From Bacteroides sp. (GTDB lineage: Bacteria; Bacteroidota; Bacteroidia; Bacteroidales; Bacteroidaceae), in assembly GCA_019414665.1 (NCBI GenBank), contig DXLO01000046.1:1-13142 (forward strand): 13,142 nucleotides of DNA, given 5' to 3'. A program made the position numbers and the translations under genes. How positions within the stretch are numbered: position 1 is the stretch's first letter; every line of letters starts with the position of its first letter. The notes under the pieces were generated by a model. The model made no database searches. It was not told the DNA's origin and saw nothing but the letters and a program-made list of their open reading frames with translations. Below, piece after piece: positions 1-6,502 of this stretch.

Positions 1-13
1 GCCGTCTTAGGAG

Positions 14-57
14 AAGCCCTGCAGCATCACAAGTGCCGCGGGGCTTTCTTTTTTTCT
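14..57 (+). terminator. Intrinsic terminator of an upstream gene outside the window
   Basis: The arms at about 14-27 and 33-46 form a GC-rich stem (AGCCC...GGGCT at its base, with one A-C mismatch and two G-U pairs) closed by a loop of about 5 nt. A T-rich tract (ctttctttttttc) follows directly. This is a classic rho-independent terminator reading to the right. It would end a plus-strand gene lying left of the window and insulate the fucosidase gene, whose promoter begins immediately after it. Confidence 0.85.
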
Positions 58-85
58 GTAAACTCAGAATTTTATTGTATCTTTG
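55..85 (+). promoter_or_regulatory. Probable Bacteroidota-type promoter for the fucosidase gene
   Basis: TATCTTTG at 78-85 matches the Bacteroidota -7 consensus TAnnTTTG exactly. TCTG at 55-58 lies 19 nt upstream, one base away from the -33 consensus TTTG. Transcription would start near 91-93, leaving about 37 nt of 5' UTR before the ATG at 130. The promoter partly overlaps the T-tract of the preceding terminator. Confidence 0.6.
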
Positions 86-129
86 GAAAACCAAATCTAA
101 TTTCTCATTTATAAATTTATTGGAAGAAT

Positions 130-1452
130 ATGAAAACACGTGCTTTTCGTTTTTGGCAAGCTATTTGCTTAAGTGGCCTTTTGGGGATATCTTCTCTTTA
201 TGCGCAGAATTCAGAAGCAGATTACGTACCTGCTCCAGAGAATCTGCAAGCTAGAAAAGAATTTCAAGACAGTAAGTTTGGTATATTTCTCCATTGGGGA
301 ATTTACAGTATGTTTGGGCAAGGAGAGTGGTATATGCATAATGCCGATATTGATTGTCACGAATATGCTAAGGTTGCATCAGGCTTTTACCCTTCACGCT
401 TCAATGCACACGATTGGGTTGCAGCTATAAAGGCTTCTGGAGCTAAATATATTTGCTTCACCTCTCGTCATCATGACGGATTTTCCATGTTTGATACTAA
501 ATATTCTGATTATAATGTTGTAGATGCTACACCTTTTAAGCGGGATATTATTAAAGAATTGGCGGAGGAGTGTCAGAAACAGGGAATAAAATTGCATCTG
601 TATTATTCACACTTGGATTGGAGTAGAGAGGATTATTATCCTTTAGGTAGAACTGGCCATGGAACTGGACGTACCTCCCATGGCGAATGGAGTACATACT
701 ATCAGTTCATGAATAACCAGTTGACTGAGTTACTGACCAATTATGGGCCGATAGGAGCTATTTGGTTTGACGGTTTATGGGATCAGCCAGACGATTTTAA
801 TTGGGGACTGGATAAACAGTATGCTTTGATTCATAAATTACAACCTGCTTGTTTGATCGGAAACAATCATCACAAATCTCCTTTCCCAGGAGAAGATTTT
901 CAGATGTTTGAACGTGATCTTCCCGGAGAAAATAAAGCTGGACTTTCTGGTCAGTCTATCAGTACTTTGCCATTGGAAACTTGTGAAACAATGAATGGTA
1001 TGTGGGGATATAAGATCAAAGATCAGAATTATAAGTCTGTTAATGAGTTGATTCATCTGTTGGTGCGTGCTGCCGGAAAAGGAGCCAATTTATTGATGAA
1101 TATTGGCCCTCAGCCTAATGGAGAATTACCTGCAGTAGCTGTTGAACGTTTGAAAGGAGTAGGTGAGTGGATGTCGAAGTATGGAGAAACAATTTACGGT
1201 TCTACTTCCGGCAATGTTGTTACAGCTTCTTGGGGAACTACTACCAGAAAAGGAAACACACTCTATATACATATTTTATCACAGAAGATGCCTGAATTTG
1301 TTACTTTGCCATTGAACGAAAAGGTGATATCTGCTACCTTGTTTGATACGGGAGAAAAGGTAAAATATGAAAAAATTCAGGGAGGTATAGTTCTGCATAC
1401 AGCCAATTTGAAACCTTCGGTAGACTGCATAATATCACTTAAGTTGAAGTAA
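130..1452 (+). CDS. Secreted alpha-L-fucosidase, glycoside hydrolase family GH29
   Basis: The 440-residue product is a retaining exo-fucosidase that removes terminal alpha-linked L-fucose from host or dietary glycans. Residues 1-25 form a Sec signal peptide (basic start, hydrophobic core, likely cut after LYA), so it acts in the periplasm or at the surface. GH29 landmarks of the (beta/alpha)8 domain are in order: FGIFLHWG (50-57), SRHHDGF (112-118) and WFDG (212-215), where Asp214 is the expected catalytic nucleophile. The segment LPLETCETMNGMWGY (280-294) holds Glu283 and Glu286 as candidate acid/base residues; I cannot assign which. A short C-terminal beta domain follows from about residue 360. 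The length fits a compact GH29 enzyme without extra carbohydrate-binding modules. No SusC/SusD pair or other glycoside hydrolase is adjacent, so it looks like a stand-alone enzyme rather than part of a visible polysaccharide utilization locus. The exact linkage preference cannot be read from sequence. Confidence 0.93.
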   Translation: MKTRAFRFWQAICLSGLLGISSLYAQNSEADYVPAPENLQARKEFQDSKFGIFLHWGIYSMFGQGEWYMHNADIDCHEYAKVASGFYPSRFNAHDWVAAIKASGAKYICFTSRHHDGFSMFDTKYSDYNVVDATPFKRDIIKELAEECQKQGIKLHLYYSHLDWSREDYYPLGRTGHGTGRTSHGEWSTYYQFMNNQLTELLTNYGPIGAIWFDGLWDQPDDFNWGLDKQYALIHKLQPACLIGNNHHKSPFPGEDFQMFERDLPGENKAGLSGQSISTLPLETCETMNGMWGYKIKDQNYKSVNELIHLLVRAAGKGANLLMNIGPQPNGELPAVAVERLKGVGEWMSKYGETIYGSTSGNVVTASWGTTTRKGNTLYIHILSQKMPEFVTLPLNEKVISATLFDTGEKVKYEKIQGGIVLHTANLKPSVDCIISLKLK

Positions 1453-1479
1453 AATGTATAGGAAATGATTTTTCTTGTT

Positions 1480-1487
1480 TATCTTTA
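1480..1487 (+). promoter_or_regulatory. Possible -7 promoter element for pncB
   Basis: TATCTTTA departs from the Bacteroidota -7 consensus TAnnTTTG only at the last base and lies 23 nt ahead of the chosen pncB ATG. No TTTG -33 element is found at the right distance upstream, so the call is weak. If real, it rules out the ATG at 1475 as a translation start, because the transcript would begin downstream of that codon. Confidence 0.35.
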
Positions 1488-1510
1488 CAAAAAGAAATAA
1501 AAGTGATGTT

Positions 1511-2677
1511 ATGGTAATAAAAACAATTTTAGATACAGACTTGTATAAGTTTACTACTTCATATGCATATATAAAACTCTTTCCTTATGCATTAGGTACG
1601 TTTACTTTTAAAGATAGAGATGAAACAGAATATACAGAAGGTTTCCTGGAAGCATTGAAAAACGAGATTCATAATCTGTCACTGGTTGCATTGCGTAAAG
1701 AGGAACTGGAGTATATGTATACACATTGTCGTTTCCTGCCGCATGTTTACTGGGAGTGGCTGTCTTCTTTCCGTTTTGATCCTGAAAAGATAGAAGTGTA
1801 TCTGGACGAAGAACACCATTTGCATATCGAAGTTACAGACTACCTCTATAAAGTGACACTTTATGAAGTTCCTTTGCTGGCTATTGTTTCTGAGATAAAA
1901 AACCAGTTCCTGAACCGGATACCGGATAAAGAATCAATTATAGCTAAGTTGGCTGGGAAAGTTGAATTATCCAATGAGCATCAGATGCCGTTCTCAGAAT
2001 TTGGAACACGTCGTCGTTTCTCATTTGATGTACACGATATTGTTGTCGCTTATCTGAAAGAACATGCTCGTTATTGTACCGGAACGTCAAACTGCTATCT
2101 TGCCATGAAATATGACATGCGTCCGATGGGAACCCATCCGCATGAATGGTTTATGTTCCATGGAGCACAGTTCGGTTATAAGCATGCCAATTATATGGCT
2201 TTGGAAAACTGGGTGAATGTATATGACGGAGATTTGGGAACAGCTCTTTCGGATACATATACTTCCGATTCATTTTTGTCGAACTTTAGTCGGAAGCAGG
2301 CAAAGCTTTTCGATGGAGTGCGATGCGATTCAGGAGATGAATTTGAATTTATTGACCGCTTGATTGCCAGGTATAAAGAACTGGGTATTGATCCGCGGAC
2401 GAAAACAATTATTTTCAGCAATGCACTTGACTTTGAGAAGGCTTTGCATCTTTTCGATTATTGTAAAGGCAAGATAAACTGTTCTTTCGGTATCGGAACG
2501 AATCTTACAAATGATACGGGATATCATCCGTCAAATATTGTTATGAAATTATCCCGTTGTAAGATGAATCATAACCAGGAATGGAGAGAATGTGTTAAAC
2601 TGTCAGATGATATGGGAAAACACATGGGAAGTAACGCTGAAGTCGAAGCATGCTTGTATGAATTACGCTTAAAATAG
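1511..2677 (+). CDS. pncB: Nicotinate phosphoribosyltransferase
   Basis: This cytoplasmic enzyme of the Preiss-Handler NAD salvage pathway makes nicotinate mononucleotide from nicotinate and PRPP, with ATP hydrolysis. The protein from this start is 388 residues, close to the roughly 400 of E. coli PncB. Visible family features are the N-terminal LDTDLYKFT, the segment GTHPHEWFMFHGAQFG carrying the conserved active-site histidine region, FDGVRCDSGDEFEF of the PRPP/phosphate-binding barrel, and FGIGTNLTND near the C-terminus. The frame is open upstream to an ATG at 1475. I chose the ATG at 1511 because it gives the family-typical start (MVIKTILDTDLYKF), and because a promoter-like TATCTTTA at 1480-1487 sits inside the extension. 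The gene is 58 nt after the fucosidase stop with no terminator seen between them, so some read-through is possible, but the functions are unrelated. Confidence 0.93.
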   Translation: MVIKTILDTDLYKFTTSYAYIKLFPYALGTFTFKDRDETEYTEGFLEALKNEIHNLSLVALRKEELEYMYTHCRFLPHVYWEWLSSFRFDPEKIEVYLDEEHHLHIEVTDYLYKVTLYEVPLLAIVSEIKNQFLNRIPDKESIIAKLAGKVELSNEHQMPFSEFGTRRRFSFDVHDIVVAYLKEHARYCTGTSNCYLAMKYDMRPMGTHPHEWFMFHGAQFGYKHANYMALENWVNVYDGDLGTALSDTYTSDSFLSNFSRKQAKLFDGVRCDSGDEFEFIDRLIARYKELGIDPRTKTIIFSNALDFEKALHLFDYCKGKINCSFGIGTNLTNDTGYHPSNIVMKLSRCKMNHNQEWRECVKLSDDMGKHMGSNAEVEACLYELRLK

Positions 2678-2700
2678 TATGCTAAATACTAATTTGTTGC

Positions 2701-2732
2701 TAAAATGAATGAAAAACTTTCATTTTATTTTG
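2701..2732 (+). terminator. Possible AT-rich terminator after pncB
   Basis: TAAAATGAA (2701-2709) pairs perfectly with TTCATTTTA (2719-2727), giving a 9-bp stem with a 9-nt loop followed by a short TTT run. The stem has only one G-C pair and so is thermodynamically weak. It lies 24 nt after the pncB stop and touches the -33 box of the leu promoter. It may help separate pncB from the leu operon, but the evidence is structural only. Confidence 0.35.
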
Positions 2733-2758
2733 TATTGTCGAAATATTCTCTACCTTTG
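2729..2758 (+). promoter_or_regulatory. leu operon promoter, Bacteroidota -33/-7 type
   Basis: TTTG at 2729-2732 and TACCTTTG at 2751-2758 match both the -33 (TTTG) and -7 (TAnnTTTG) consensus elements of the Bacteroidota housekeeping sigma factor, with an 18-nt spacer. A start near 2764-2766 would give a leader RNA of about 195 nt before the leuA ATG. That is long enough to carry the leader ORF and terminator described below. It is the best promoter match in the window. Confidence 0.75.
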
Positions 2759-2787
2759 CAAGCGTTTAGAACAAGTAACAGATAATT

Positions 2788-2871
2788 ATGAATACATTTC
2801 TTATACATATTTTGCTAGGCGGTATTATTATTCTATTGGTGAAACCAGTGGGAAGTGAGCCGTGTGCATGA
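2788..2871 (+). CDS. Branched-chain amino acid leader peptide (leu operon attenuator)
   Basis: This ATG-to-TGA frame of 27 codons lies 30 nt after the leu promoter -7 box and 87 nt before leuA. It encodes five Leu, five Ile and two Val residues. Residues 13-18 read Ile-Ile-Ile-Leu-Leu-Val (2824-2841), and an earlier Ile-Leu-Leu lies at residues 8-10. Both clusters use the uncommon Leu codon CTA. The peptide ends in VKPVGSEPCA. Its position, small size, and enrichment for exactly the amino acids made by the downstream operon point to a regulatory leader peptide whose translation rate senses charged tRNA-Leu and tRNA-Ile. A small membrane protein is an alternative, since the middle is hydrophobic, but the adjoining terminator and complementary segments favour the leader reading. 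Confidence 0.78.
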   Translation: MNTFLIHILLGGIIILLVKPVGSEPCA

Positions 2872-2908
2872 CGGTATAAGATTTATGATATAAAGCCTTT
2901 CTCACTTC
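2852..2908 (+). promoter_or_regulatory. Predicted antiterminator pairing in the leu leader
   Basis: GAAGTGAG (2852-2859), in the last codons of the leader ORF, is perfectly complementary to CTCACTTC (2901-2908) in the terminator loop and inner stem. A further four pairs, ACCA (2844-2847) with TGGT (2909-2912), are possible across a 4-nt bulge. A small hairpin, CCGT (2860-2863) with ACGG (2871-2874), would sit inside the duplex next to its end. A ribosome stalled at the Leu/Ile run around 2833 would leave 2852-2859 free. A ribosome at the stop codon (2869-2871) would cover most of it. The pairing takes the loop and only one base of the main terminator stem, so complete mutual exclusion is inferred rather than shown. 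Confidence 0.55.
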
Positions 2909-2930
2909 TGGTGCGAAAGGCTTTTTCTTT
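2892..2930 (+). terminator. Attenuator terminator upstream of leuA
   Basis: AAAGCCTTTC (2892-2901) and GAAAGGCTTT (2915-2924) make a perfect 10-bp stem. An inner CAC/GTG (2903-2905 with 2911-2913) can extend it past one mismatch. The T-rich tract tttttcttt (2922-2930) follows. It lies between the leader ORF and the leuA start at 2959, so it can only act on leu operon transcripts. That makes it a premature, conditional terminator rather than the end of a normal gene. Confidence 0.8.
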
Positions 2931-2958
2931 AAAATGAAACAATAAAAGATATACGTTT

Positions 2959-4455
2959 ATGAGCGACAGATTATTTATTTTTGATACGACATTGCGCGAC
3001 GGAGAACAAGTTCCCGGATGTCAGTTGAATACAGTCGAGAAAATTCAGGTTGCCAAGCAACTCGAAGCTTTGGGAGTGGATGTAATTGAGGCAGGATTTC
3101 CTATTTCAAGTCCGGGAGATTTTAATTCGGTAATTGAGATTTCAAAGGCTGTAACCTGGCCTACTATCTGTGCACTGACTCGTGCCGTACAAAAAGATAT
3201 CGACGTTGCAGCCGAAGCTTTGAAGTATGCCAAACACAAACGTATTCATACAGGAATCGGAACTTCAGATTCTCATATCAAATATAAATTCAATTCTACC
3301 CGCGAGGAAATTATAGAGCGTGCGGTTGCTGCCGTAAAATATGCTCGCCGATATGTAGACGATGTAGAGTTTTATGCTGAAGACGCAGGTCGTACAGACA
3401 ATGAATATCTGGCTCGTGTGGTAGAAGCTGTTATTAAGGCAGGGGCAACAGTAGTGAATATTCCGGATACAACGGGATATTGTTTGCCCGATGAATATGG
3501 TGCAAAGATCAAATATCTGGTTGACCATGTAGACGGTATCGACAAAGCCATTATTTCTACCCACTGTCATAACGATTTAGGTATGGCAACAGCCAACACT
3601 ATCAGCGGTGTGTTGAATGGAGCTCGTCAGGTAGAAGTTACCATCAACGGTATCGGTGAGCGTGCCGGAAATACTTCACTGGAAGAAGTTGCCATGATTT
3701 TACGTTGTCACAATGACATTGACATTGACACAAATATTAATACTCAGAAAATCTATCCTACCAGCCGCATGGTTTCTAGCCTGATGAATATGCCGGTTCA
3801 GCCCAATAAGGCTATTGTAGGAAGAAACGCTTTTGCACACTCTTCAGGTATTCATCAGGATGGTGTATTGAAGAATGTACAGACGTATGAAATTATCGAT
3901 CCGAAAGATGTTGGTATCGACGATAATGCAATTGTACTGACAGCCCGCAGCGGTCGTGCAGCGTTGAAACACCGTTTGCATGTATTGGGTGTAGAAATGA
4001 ATCAGGAAAAACTGGACAAAGTGTACGAAGACTTCCTGAAACTGGCTGATAAGAAGAAAGATATCACCGATGATGATATTCTCGTACTTGCCGGAGCCGA
4101 TCGCAATGTAAACCATCACATTAAGCTGGAATATCTTCAAGTCACCAGCGGTGTCGGAGTACGTTCGGTTGCCAGTCTGGGACTTAACATCTCCGGTGAA
4201 CACTTTGAAGCTGCTGCAACGGGTAACGGTCCGGTAGACGCAGCCATCAAGGCAGTAAAACAGATTATTAAACGTCAGATGACCTTGAAGGAATTTACAA
4301 TTCAGGCTATCAGCAAAGGTAGTGACGATGTTGGTAAAGTTCACATGCAGGTGGAATATGACGGACAGATGTATTATGGTTTCGGAGCAAATACCGACAT
4401 CATTGCAGCATCAGTAGAAGCTTATATAGATTGTATCAATAAATTCAGAAAATAA
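2959..4455 (+). CDS. leuA: 2-isopropylmalate synthase
   Basis: LeuA condenses acetyl-CoA with 2-ketoisovalerate, the first committed step of leucine synthesis, in the cytoplasm. The 498-residue protein has the full-length layout. The catalytic TIM barrel starts at FDTTLRDGEQ (8-17, Arg13 and metal ligand Asp14), continues through FYAEDAGRTD (138-147), and has the metal-binding STHCHNDLG (200-208, His202 and His204) and NGIGERAGNTSLEE (230-243). A linker region leads to the C-terminal LeuA dimer/allosteric domain from about residue 390, which in this family binds leucine for feedback inhibition. It is the first gene after the attenuator and is followed by leuC at 18 nt. A second LeuA-type synthase in the operon (6503-8047) differs around its substrate pocket. 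This copy is the orthodox LeuA because of the FYAEDAGR motif typical of isopropylmalate synthases. Confidence 0.95.
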   Translation: MSDRLFIFDTTLRDGEQVPGCQLNTVEKIQVAKQLEALGVDVIEAGFPISSPGDFNSVIEISKAVTWPTICALTRAVQKDIDVAAEALKYAKHKRIHTGIGTSDSHIKYKFNSTREEIIERAVAAVKYARRYVDDVEFYAEDAGRTDNEYLARVVEAVIKAGATVVNIPDTTGYCLPDEYGAKIKYLVDHVDGIDKAIISTHCHNDLGMATANTISGVLNGARQVEVTINGIGERAGNTSLEEVAMILRCHNDIDIDTNINTQKIYPTSRMVSSLMNMPVQPNKAIVGRNAFAHSSGIHQDGVLKNVQTYEIIDPKDVGIDDNAIVLTARSGRAALKHRLHVLGVEMNQEKLDKVYEDFLKLADKKKDITDDDILVLAGADRNVNHHIKLEYLQVTSGVGVRSVASLGLNISGEHFEAAATGNGPVDAAIKAVKQIIKRQMTLKEFTIQAISKGSDDVGKVHMQVEYDGQMYYGFGANTDIIAASVEAYIDCINKFRK

Positions 4456-4473
4456 CTAAATGAGATTTTAAGT

Positions 4474-5871
4474 ATGGCTAATACATTATTCGACAAGATA
4501 TGGGATGCACACGTGGTGCAGAAGGTGGACGAAGGACCTACCCAGTTGTATATCGATCGTCTTTATTGCCATGAGGTGACCAGTCCTCAGGCTTTTGCGG
4601 GAATGCGTGCCCGTGGATTGAAATGTTTCCGTCCGGAAAAGATTTACTGCATGCCCGACCATAATACTCCGACACACGATCAGGATAAGCCTATCGAAGA
4701 TCCGGTTTCGCGTACGCAGGTAGATACGCTTGCCAAAAATGCTGCCGATTTCGGACTGACTCATTTCGGTATGATGAACAAGAAGAATGGTATCATTCAT
4801 GTGGTAGGTCCGGAAAGAGGACTTACTTTGCCGGGAATGACCATCGTATGTGGTGACTCACATACGTCTACTCACGGAGCGATGGGAGCAGTTGCTTTCG
4901 GTATCGGAACCAGTGAAGTAGAAATGGTAATGGCTTCTCAATGTATTCTTCAGGCTCGCCCCAAGACCATGCGTATTACCATCGACGGAAAACTGGGCAA
5001 AGGTGTGACAGCCAAGGATGTGGCACTTTATATGATGTCGAAAATGACAACAAGCGGTGCAACCGGATATTTTGTGGAATATGCAGGAGAAGCTATTCGC
5101 AGCCTGACCATGGAAGGACGTCTTACTTTGTGTAACCTGAGTATCGAAATGGGAGCACGTGGAGGTATGATAGCTCCCGATGAAGTAACTTTTGAATATA
5201 TCAAGGGACGTGAGTATGCGCCGAAGGGGGCTGAATGGGACAAGGCTCTCGCATACTGGAAAACGTTGAAGAGCGATGATGACGCAGTGTTCGATAAAGA
5301 AGTTCGTTACGATGCTGCCGATATTCAGCCGATGATTACTTATGGAACCAATCCGGGAATGGGAATGGCTGTTACCGATCATATCCCTACTACTGAAGGT
5401 ATGAGTGATGTAGAGAAAGGCTCATTCGAAAAATCCATGCAGTATATGGGCTTTCAGGCAGGTGAATCTTTGCTTGGTAAGAAAGTGGACTATGTATTCC
5501 TCGGAGCATGTACAAACGGACGTATCGAAGACTTCCGTGCATTTGCCTCTATCGTAAAGGGACGTAAGAAAGCCGACAATATTACAGCATGGCTTGTTCC
5601 GGGTTCGTGGATGGTAGACGAGCAGATTCGTCAGGAAGGTTTGGATAAAGTTTTGGAAGAAGCCGGTTTCGAAATCCGTCAGCCAGGATGTTCGGCTTGT
5701 CTTGCCATGAATGATGACAAGATTCCGGCAGGAAAATATTCCGTATCTACCAGCAACCGAAATTTTGAAGGACGTCAGGGACCAGGTTCTCGCACCTTGC
5801 TTGCTAGTCCGCTGACTGCAGCCGCTGCTGCTGTGACCGGAGTAATAACCGACCCCAGAACACTTATGTAA
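4474..5871 (+). CDS. leuC: 3-isopropylmalate dehydratase large subunit
   Basis: With LeuD this forms the [4Fe-4S] aconitase-family isomerase that converts 2-isopropylmalate to 3-isopropylmalate via a dehydrated intermediate. The 465-residue length is typical. Cluster ligands Cys346 (LGACTNGR), Cys406 and Cys409 (PGCSACLA) are all present, at nearly the same numbering as in E. coli LeuC. GDSHTSTHGAMGA (128-140) and the C-terminal STSNRNFEGRQG (426-437) are aconitase-family active-site segments. The gene starts 18 nt after leuA and ends 21 nt before leuD, so the subunits are co-transcribed. If the later synthase is a citramalate synthase, this enzyme would also convert citramalate to 3-methylmalate. 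Confidence 0.96.
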   Translation: MANTLFDKIWDAHVVQKVDEGPTQLYIDRLYCHEVTSPQAFAGMRARGLKCFRPEKIYCMPDHNTPTHDQDKPIEDPVSRTQVDTLAKNAADFGLTHFGMMNKKNGIIHVVGPERGLTLPGMTIVCGDSHTSTHGAMGAVAFGIGTSEVEMVMASQCILQARPKTMRITIDGKLGKGVTAKDVALYMMSKMTTSGATGYFVEYAGEAIRSLTMEGRLTLCNLSIEMGARGGMIAPDEVTFEYIKGREYAPKGAEWDKALAYWKTLKSDDDAVFDKEVRYDAADIQPMITYGTNPGMGMAVTDHIPTTEGMSDVEKGSFEKSMQYMGFQAGESLLGKKVDYVFLGACTNGRIEDFRAFASIVKGRKKADNITAWLVPGSWMVDEQIRQEGLDKVLEEAGFEIRQPGCSACLAMNDDKIPAGKYSVSTSNRNFEGRQGPGSRTLLASPLTAAAAAVTGVITDPRTLM

Positions 5872-5892
5872 TTCGTAAAATTGTGCATCATT

Positions 5893-6489
5893 ATGAAACA
5901 GAAATTCAACATCATAACAAGTACTTGTATTCCTTTGCCTTTGGAGAATGTGGATACAGACCAGATTATTCCGGCACGTTTCCTGAAAGCAACTACCCGC
6001 GATGAAAAATTCTTTGGCGATAACCTCTTCCGCGACTGGCGTTATAATCCGGACGGTTCGCTGAATAAAGATTTTGTGCTGAACAATCCTACATATAGCG
6101 GACAGATTTTAGTTGCCGGTAAGAATTTCGGTAGTGGTTCCAGTCGTGAACATGCTGCATGGGCTATTGCCGGATATGGCTTTCGCGTAGTTGTATCGAG
6201 CTTCTTTGCCGATATTCATAAAAACAATGAACTGAACAATTTCGTATTGCCGGTAGTTGTCAGCGAGGCTTTCCTGAAAGAATTGTTCGATTCTATTTAT
6301 TCCGATCCAAAAACAGAGGTCGAAGTCAATTTACCCGAACAGACCATAACCAATAAAGCGACAGGCAAGTCTGAAAAGTTTGAGATCAATGCATACAAGA
6401 AACATTGCCTGATGAACGGACTTGATGACATCGATTTTCTGGTAGAGAATAAAGATAAAATAGAGGCTTACGAAAAAGCTCGTAACTAA
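5893..6489 (+). CDS. leuD: 3-isopropylmalate dehydratase small subunit
   Basis: LeuD supplies the swivelling domain that completes the LeuCD active site and helps set substrate specificity. From the ATG at 5893 it is 198 residues, normal for the family. Landmarks are the N-terminal PLPLENVDTDQIIPARFL and the loop FGSGSSREHAAWAI, which carries substrate-contacting Ser and Arg residues. The frame stays open to a TTG at 5881 that would add four residues (MCII). I prefer the ATG because it gives the usual LeuD beginning and TTG starts are uncommon. It follows leuC closely and precedes the CimA-like gene by 13 nt. Confidence 0.95.
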   Translation: MKQKFNIITSTCIPLPLENVDTDQIIPARFLKATTRDEKFFGDNLFRDWRYNPDGSLNKDFVLNNPTYSGQILVAGKNFGSGSSREHAAWAIAGYGFRVVVSSFFADIHKNNELNNFVLPVVVSEAFLKELFDSIYSDPKTEVEVNLPEQTITNKATGKSEKFEINAYKKHCLMNGLDDIDFLVENKDKIEAYEKARN

Positions 6490-6502
6490 TTAGATAAATT
6501 CA

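Noticed and set aside
33..254. Short plus-strand open frame overlapping the start of the fucosidase gene
   Set aside because: It runs through the terminator T-tract and promoter and overlaps the signal peptide coding region in another frame. The product shows no recognisable features.
1475..1510. Upstream ATG extending pncB by 12 residues
   Set aside because: The extension is not family-like, and a promoter-like element at 1480-1487 lies inside it. The ATG at 1511 gives the normal PncB beginning.
2788..2871. Reading the 27-codon ORF as a functional membrane microprotein
   Set aside because: The hydrophobic run is explained by regulatory Leu/Ile/Val codons, and the ORF is coupled to a terminator and complementary segments right before leuA.
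2859..2924. Alternative pairing of AGCC (2859-2862) with GGCT in the terminator 3' arm as antiterminator
   Set aside because: Only four contiguous pairs form, much weaker than the 8-bp GAAGTGAG/CTCACTTC pairing.
3844..4344. 166-codon open frame antisense to leuA
   Set aside because: It lies wholly opposite a well-conserved gene, its product is low in recognisable features, and no promoter was seen. It is a shadow of leuA codon usage.
4858..5382. 174-codon open frame antisense to leuC
   Set aside because: It is fully opposite leuC, and its Ser/His/Cys-rich composition is typical of antisense translation.
5881..5892. TTG start extending leuD by four residues
   Set aside because: The ATG at 5893 gives the standard LeuD N-terminus and normal length.
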